A DNA stretch of 48,219 bases, taken from the NCBI GenBank assembly GCA_904420005.1, contig CAJFTT010000046.1, positions 1 through 48,219 on the forward strand. The letters run 5' to 3'. The stretch is from Candidatus Tabaqchalia intestinavium. Lineage in GTDB: Bacteria > Bacillota > Clostridia > Oscillospirales > CAJFTT01. Positions 44,202 to 48,219 of this stretch are shown in pieces. How positions within the stretch are numbered: position 1 is the first letter of the stretch; every line of letters begins with the position of its first letter. The position numbers were made by a program, and so were the translations under genes. The notes below the pieces were generated by a model, which ran no database searches, was not told the DNA's origin, and saw only the letters and a program-made list of their open reading frames with translations.

Positions 44202-45524
44202 ATGACGGAAAAGAATCAGTTCGGCCCCGCGCCGGAGGAAGAAAAGACCCAATCCGCTGAGCAGGCGCCGGCAGAGCAGGAGCTTCCGGAAGCTGCCGGG
44301 GAGGAGAAAGACGCGCCGCAGGAAGATGCGCGCTATCAGATCCAGCTGCCGAATCTGGATGAAGAGATTCCGGATTATGTTCCCGCGCAAAATCCGGCAC
44401 CCATCGTTGAGGAAGGGAAAAAGCCGCGCCGCCCGGCCAAACGGGGCGCGGGGTGCTTCGGCACGGTGGTATATACTGTCGCCATTCTGCTGGTATCGGT
44501 GTTTTTCGCGGTGGTGGTGCTGACCGTTCTCAATGATATCACGGGCCTGGTCAAGGACGACGTGCAGATCGATGTCACCATTCCCGAGGGCGCGACGCTG
44601 TCGGACATCGCGGATATTTTGCAGGAGAATCATATCATCAACAGCGCCGTGGGGCTTAAGGCTTATGCCAAGATCACCAATGCAGGCAGCAATTATCAGT
44701 ATGGCGTATATACCCTCAACCCCCGCATGGGGTATTCTGAGCTGCTCAGCGCTTTGCAGCAGCAGACGACTTTCCGCAAGACGGTGGATGTGCAGATCAT
44801 CGAGGGAAGAACAGTGGAACAGATCGCGGAAATCCTGGAAGCCAAGCAGGTGTGTTCCGCTGCGGAATTCCTGGACGCCGTCAATAATGGCGATTTCTCT
44901 GATTATGATTTCGTTGCGCAAATACCGGATAATGCCGACCGGAAATACCGGCTGGAAGGATATATTTTCCCGGATACCTATGAATTTTATGTAGCGGACA
45001 CGGCGGAGAACGTCATCCGCAAGTTCCTCGACGCGTTCGAAAAGCGCGTGACAGAAGAAATGCGCGCGGAAGCAGAGGCGCAGGGCATGACAATCGACGA
45101 GCTGATTACGCTCGCCTCCATCGTGCAGAAGGAAGGGAAGAGCCAGAACACGATGGAGCTGGTGTCTTCCGTTTTCCGCAACCGCTTGAATAATCCGCAG
45201 GAGTATCCCTATCTGCAATCTAACGCGACGCTCAGCTATGCGCTGGGCGAGGCGATCGTATGGGCGACCAACGAGCAGATGAACAATCCTGATCCGTATA
45301 ACAGCTACACCAATGAGGGATTGCCGCCCGGAGCGATCTGCAATCCTGGCAAACAGGCGATCGAAGCGGTGCTGGCCAATGAGAAAAGCGATTATTATTA
45401 CTTTGTGACCGACGACAACGGCCTGTTTTATTTCTCCAAGACGGCCCGTGAGCATCAACGGGAGGTCGAGGCGATTCAGGAGACGGGACAGGGCAGCAGA
45501 GGCACCGGAAAGCGCGTATCATGA
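44202..45524 (+). CDS. mltG: Endolytic murein transglycosylase MltG
   Basis: The 440-residue protein cuts nascent glycan strands and so sets their length. An acidic cytoplasmic region (about 1-85) is followed by one membrane helix (about 90-115), a LysM-like part (about 125-180) and the YceG catalytic domain. The catalytic Glu is Glu311 in ASIVQKEGKS, and conserved NATLSYALG and GLPPGAICNPG follow. The first Glu of the usual VEKE is Gln here, but the catalytic one is kept. AAAGGAG lies 9 bases before the ATG. It overlaps the U32 gene as ATGA, the order known from the B. subtilis yrrL-yrrO region. Confidence 0.94.
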   Translation: MTEKNQFGPAPEEEKTQSAEQAPAEQELPEAAGEEKDAPQEDARYQIQLPNLDEEIPDYVPAQNPAPIVEEGKKPRRPAKRGAGCFGTVVYTVAILLVSVFFAVVVLTVLNDITGLVKDDVQIDVTIPEGATLSDIADILQENHIINSAVGLKAYAKITNAGSNYQYGVYTLNPRMGYSELLSALQQQTTFRKTVDVQIIEGRTVEQIAEILEAKQVCSAAEFLDAVNNGDFSDYDFVAQIPDNADRKYRLEGYIFPDTYEFYVADTAENVIRKFLDAFEKRVTEEMRAEAEAQGMTIDELITLASIVQKEGKSQNTMELVSSVFRNRLNNPQEYPYLQSNATLSYALGEAIVWATNEQMNNPDPYNSYTNEGLPPGAICNPGKQAIEAVLANEKSDYYYFVTDDNGLFYFSKTAREHQREVEAIQETGQGSRGTGKRVS

Positions 45525-46768
45525 CGACGGGAAAGAAGCGGCCGGAGCTGCTCGCGCCGGCCGGTGATATGCAGAAACTGCGCGCGGCGCTGGCGTTCGG
45601 CGCGGATGCTGTCTATGTCGGCGGGACGCAGTTCGGCCTGCGCGCAGCCAGCCGCAACTTCACGCTGCCGGAGTTGGCGCAGGCGGCCGATCTGATGCAC
45701 GCCGCCGGGAAAAAACTCTATCTCACCGTCAACGCGACGCCGCATAATGCCGAGTTGCCGGCCCTGCGGGAATTCCTGCCGCAGGCGCAGAGATGCGGCG
45801 TCGACGCAGTGATCGTCGCAGATCTGGGCGTGTTGGAGCTGGTCAAGACATGCGCGCCCGGTCTGGCGGTGCATATCTCCACCCAGGCCGGCGTCACCAA
45901 TTACGAGACGGCGCGCGCCCTTTTTGCGTTGGGCGCGCGCCGAATTGTGCTGGCCAGAGAGCTGACGCTGGAGGAGATTCAGGAAATTCGCCAGCGTCTG
46001 GATCCCGCTTGTGAAATTGAAGTGTTCGTGCATGGCGCCGTTTGCATTTCGTTGTCCGGCCGCTGTCTGCTCTCGCAATATATGACCGGCCGCGACAGCA
46101 ATCGCGGCGCCTGTGCGCAGCCCTGCCGGTGGAACTATCGCTTGGTCGAAGAGAAACGGCCGGGGCAGTATTATCCGGTCGAGCAGACGGAAGGCGGGAC
46201 GTATATTCTCAATGCGCGCGACCTGTGCCTGCTGGAGCATCTGGACAAATTGATGCGGGCGGGAGTGGACAGCTTCAAGCTCGAGGGACGTGTCAAAACG
46301 GAGTATTATGTCGCCACTATCACGCGGGCGTATCGCCATGCGATCGACGATTGCCTGCACGCGTCGGGCGCGTGGGCGGTCGATCCTGCGCTGCTGCAGG
46401 AGGTCTGCAAGGCGAGCCACCGGCAGTATGACACGGGGTTTCTGCTCGGCCGGCCTGAAGATGGACAGATTTTCGATCAGTCCGGCTATTTGTGCGATGC
46501 GCAGATCCTCGCTGTGGTGGAAAACGCGCAGGATCATGGAGCGGTCTGCCGGGTGAAGAACCCATTTTCCGTAGGGGAACAGGTGGAAGTATTGACGCCC
46601 GGGGATGTGCTGCGCGTCACGGTGGAGGAGATTTTGGATCCGCAGGCGGGGGCGGTTGCGCGTGCAAAGCATCCGGATCGTGTGGTGGAGGTGCGGCTCT
46701 CTCAGCCGGTGCCGACGCCGGCTTACCTGCGGCGCGCAGCGGCGCAGAGCGACAATGGCAGGGAATGA
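45521..46768 (+). CDS. U32 family protein, tRNA hydroxylation type
   Basis: The 415-residue protein is a U32 "peptidase" of the type that works on RNA. In B. subtilis TrhP1/TrhP2 (YrrN/YrrO) hydroxylate U34 of tRNA, and their genes also lie next to mltG. The family signature EVFVHGAVCISLSGRC is present, followed by CAQPCRW; the cysteines are expected to hold an Fe-S cluster. The C-terminal part (about 300-415) has the usual barrel extension. The start overlaps mltG as ATGA and a terminator follows. B. subtilis has two such proteins; only one is here. Confidence 0.88.
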   Translation: MTTGKKRPELLAPAGDMQKLRAALAFGADAVYVGGTQFGLRAASRNFTLPELAQAADLMHAAGKKLYLTVNATPHNAELPALREFLPQAQRCGVDAVIVADLGVLELVKTCAPGLAVHISTQAGVTNYETARALFALGARRIVLARELTLEEIQEIRQRLDPACEIEVFVHGAVCISLSGRCLLSQYMTGRDSNRGACAQPCRWNYRLVEEKRPGQYYPVEQTEGGTYILNARDLCLLEHLDKLMRAGVDSFKLEGRVKTEYYVATITRAYRHAIDDCLHASGAWAVDPALLQEVCKASHRQYDTGFLLGRPEDGQIFDQSGYLCDAQILAVVENAQDHGAVCRVKNPFSVGEQVEVLTPGDVLRVTVEEILDPQAGAVARAKHPDRVVEVRLSQPVPTPAYLRRAAAQSDNGRE

Positions 46769-46862
46769 GGTGCCTCAACCGTGCGAGGAAATCCTGTCCG
46801 GCTGGCTGTGCATGATGCGGTTCATTTTGATGGGCCAATACCTTATGGGATATGAAGAGGAA

Positions 46863-46908
46863 CAGCGCCCTCTCGGTGAGAAATCACCCTGAGGGCGCTG
46901 GCTTTTTG
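46863..46908 (+). terminator. Intrinsic terminator after the U32 gene
   Basis: A 10-bp stem (46863-46872 with 46891-46900), with an inner GGTGA/TCACC stem, is followed by GCTTTTTG. Confidence 0.88.
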
Positions 46909-47232
46909 TGTGTTTTTTCTATTGCACTCGAGAAAGAAGGAAAAACGAAGCTTTTGCGATGCCTAGCAGACGGCTGGCTGCGCTTTCCTCACCTGTGCGC
47001 GCGTACCTGGCCGTTGTAGCCTTGCCGGTCTCCTGATGCTGCAGGCCCGACGGTAGGAGAAAATAGGCATCGGTATGGCTGCGCATGGATGCGTGCAACG
47101 TCCGCCCAGCGCGGCGGCACCAGTTCGCATCTATGCCGGCCGCTTTGTTTGTCGAGGATATTCATAGGCGAAAAAGAGCGCGACAGGGCGAGAAATATGG
47201 GCTCGGCCGGTGTGTGGCGCCGGCTTTACAGG
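46909..47232. other. Noncoding region between convergent U32 and ytaF genes
   Basis: No gene with an SD and protein-like content is visible on either strand. Short GC stems occur (for example GCCGG near 47200 with CCGGC near 47218), but no known small-RNA core could be recognised. Confidence 0.4.
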
Positions 47233-47868
47233 TCAGGCAAAGAGCTTGGCGACCGCCAGCAGCAGGAGCAGAACGCCGCCGACCCAGGAAAGATCAAACC
47301 GCACGCGGGAGGAAAGGCGCTTGCCCAGCGCCGTCCCGCAGACAACGGCCAGGCAGGTGAAGAAAAAGGTCGTTGCCACCGCAAGCAATACCGGCGTCTG
47401 CGCGAGCCCGGCGCCGATGCCAGCGGCCAGGCCGTCCAGCGAAAGCGCGACCGACAGCGTGGCGGCTTCCCAGGGCGAAAGCGTGCGCGAATGATCGCTG
47501 TCAGCTTCTTCCGGTACGGCGTACAGCCGCAGAATGGAGGGCTTCGTGTCATTTTGCGTGTTTTTGCGGGCTATGCGCCGCAGAAACGCCTTGATGGGGC
47601 CGTCAAACAGCTTGGTCAGCGCGAGCAGCAGCAGAATGGAGAAACTGAACCAGCGAGAGAATTCTGGCGAGAGAATGTGCTGGAACCAGCTTCCAGCCAT
47701 AAGCGCCGCCGCAAGGAGCAAGCTGCAAAAGCCGCCCACGACGGCCACGGAAGCAAGCGGGATCCGAATGCGGTCTACCCCATAGGAGAACCCCGCTACG
47801 AAAGCGTCGACCGACAGCGCGGCGGCCAGCAGCAGGGAAAAAAGCAGCAGGGAGAAAAAATCTGTCAA
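47233..47868 (-). CDS. ytaF: YtaF-like sporulation membrane protein (MntP fold)
   Basis: The 211-residue protein has six hydrophobic segments and the internal duplication of the MntP/YtaF family, with the two Asp-containing repeats LSVDAFVAGFSYGVDRIRIP and LSLDGLAAGIGAG. Its length and extra central charged loop fit the sporulation protein YtaF better than the Mn2+ exporter MntP. The best start is TTG 47868, with AGGCGGTG about 8 bases upstream; no in-frame ATG serves. A structured leader (47914-47968) precedes it. It is likely to move or sense a cation during sporulation, which is an inference. Confidence 0.8.
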   Translation of the reverse strand: MTDFFSLLLFSLLLAAALSVDAFVAGFSYGVDRIRIPLASVAVVGGFCSLLLAAALMAGSWFQHILSPEFSRWFSFSILLLLALTKLFDGPIKAFLRRIARKNTQNDTKPSILRLYAVPEEADSDHSRTLSPWEAATLSVALSLDGLAAGIGAGLAQTPVLLAVATTFFFTCLAVVCGTALGKRLSSRVRFDLSWVGGVLLLLLAVAKLFA

Positions 47869-47913
47869 ATATGCATCACCGCCTTTATGCGCCGGTGAGC
47901 GTGCGCCGCGATG

Positions 47914-47968
47914 CGCCCGGACCACCGGAACAGGATATAGTTCATCCTATTCCGGCGCGAACCGGGCG
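47914..47968 (-). promoter_or_regulatory. Structured leader upstream of ytaF
   Basis: Nested stems can be drawn. An outer CGCCCGG (47914-47920) pairs with CCGGGCG (47962-47968). After an internal loop there is a 12-bp inner stem (47925-47936 with 47944-47955, one mismatch). It matches no riboswitch that I know and has no T-run. Confidence 0.4.
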
Positions 47969-48020
47969 GTGACAAGCCCTGCCGGCACAGGGGAAAGGCA
48001 AATTCCGTCGGTCGCAGGGA

Positions 48021-48072
48021 TAGATACAAAAAGAAGGACGCTATGCAAACATTTCGCATAGCGTCCTTCTTT
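48021..48072 (-). terminator. Strong hairpin terminator, best on the minus strand
   Basis: A perfect 17-bp stem (48030-48046 with 48056-48072) continues on the minus strand as CTTTTTGTATC. No minus-strand gene ending here is visible, so it may insulate ytaF from upstream reading. Confidence 0.75.
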
Positions 48073-48110
48073 GCTGCCTTAGGCTTAATAAAACCCCTGG
48101 TAAAAAAGCC

Positions 48111-48138
48111 TTGGCAAATAAAACCTCCATGATACAAT
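48111..48138 (+). promoter_or_regulatory. Promoter of the gene at the window end
   Basis: TTGGCA (48111-48116), a 16-base spacer and TACAAT (48133-48138) lie about 50 bases before an SD and ATG. Confidence 0.6.
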
Positions 48139-48188
48139 CGAGATGGTTTGGCAACCGCATCACGAAAGAGCAAGGAGGTTTTACGCAA

Positions 48189-48219
48189 ATGAAAAATGAA
48201 GTGAAGCACACGGCACACT
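48189..48219 (+). CDS. Start of a gene cut by the window end
   Basis: AAGGAGG lies 10 bases before ATG 48189, and a promoter lies upstream. Only ten codons are in the window (MKNEVKHTAH), too few to assign a function. Confidence 0.6.
   Translation, partial: MKNEVKHTAH

Noticed and set aside
44121-45458. Upstream part of the minus-strand frame that contains the Cys-rich peptide
   Set aside because: It is the shadow of mltG. Only the last 40 codons, after the SD at about 44130, are believable.
46909-47232. Possible SRP, 6S or other known small RNA
   Set aside because: None of the conserved cores of these RNAs could be found.

Overview
This window reads as chromosome of a spore-forming Clostridia bacterium, probably Oscillospirales/Ruminococcaceae-like. 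That placement rests on sporulation genes (spoVM, sipL, spoIID, ylmC/ymxH, ytaF), a cysteine T-box leader, strong Shine-Dalgarno sequences, GTG/TTG starts, mecA, mutS2, thyX and a clostridial-type citrate synthase. Most of the window is GC-rich with tightly packed, often overlapping genes. The 3' half of the first gene and 27.3-28.1 kb are clearly more AT-rich. I found no rRNA, tRNA, CRISPR array or transposase.

Layout. 0.4-3.7 kb: a secreted multidomain metalloprotease-like protein and a lipoprotein. 4.2-5.5 kb (minus): a CNNM/HlyC-type membrane protein. 5.7-8.1 kb: T-box, cysE, cysS. 8.3-10.9 kb: an ABC-2 exporter pair. 11.0-12.0 kb: pduL-type phosphotransacylase and a small membrane protein. 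12.2-14.0 kb: spoVM (25 codons) followed by sipL, both partners of the coat ATPase SpoIVA. 14.4-15.8 kb: rpe, then mecA on the other strand. 15.9-19.6 kb: a four-gene Rnf-like operon. 19.8-21.5 kb: a membrane-anchored glycoside-hydrolase-like protein and ylmC/ymxH. 22.3-27.2 kb: uvrB-uvrA. 27.4-29.9 kb: a LysR regulator in an overlapping minus-strand operon with two unknown small genes, divergent from an aldo/keto reductase. 30.4-33.4 kb: secG, citrate synthase, spoIID. 33.7-39.3 kb: two overlapping M42 peptidases, an aldo/keto reductase, mutS2. 39.6-43.9 kb: thyX-tmk, a DUF2156 protein, a GNAT protein, a DJ-1 protein and 5-formyl-THF cyclo-ligase. 44.0-46.8 kb: a 40-residue Cys-tailed membrane peptide (minus), then mltG and a U32 tRNA-hydroxylation-type protein. 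47.2-48.2 kb: ytaF (minus) and the first codons of another gene.

The most unusual item is the Rnf-like operon. Its four products align with RnfC, RnfD, RnfE and RnfA, but rnfG and rnfB are absent. Compared from memory with canonical subunits, the FMN-attachment Thr of RnfD is Val, the cluster cysteines of RnfE and RnfA are Thr/Gly and Gly/Ser, and the Gly-rich NADH/FMN loop of RnfC is lost. RnfC nevertheless keeps both 4Fe-4S motifs. This suggests an Rnf-derived membrane complex without the known transmembrane electron path. The spoVM-sipL neighbourhood is a second notable point, because it puts two SpoIVA partners side by side.
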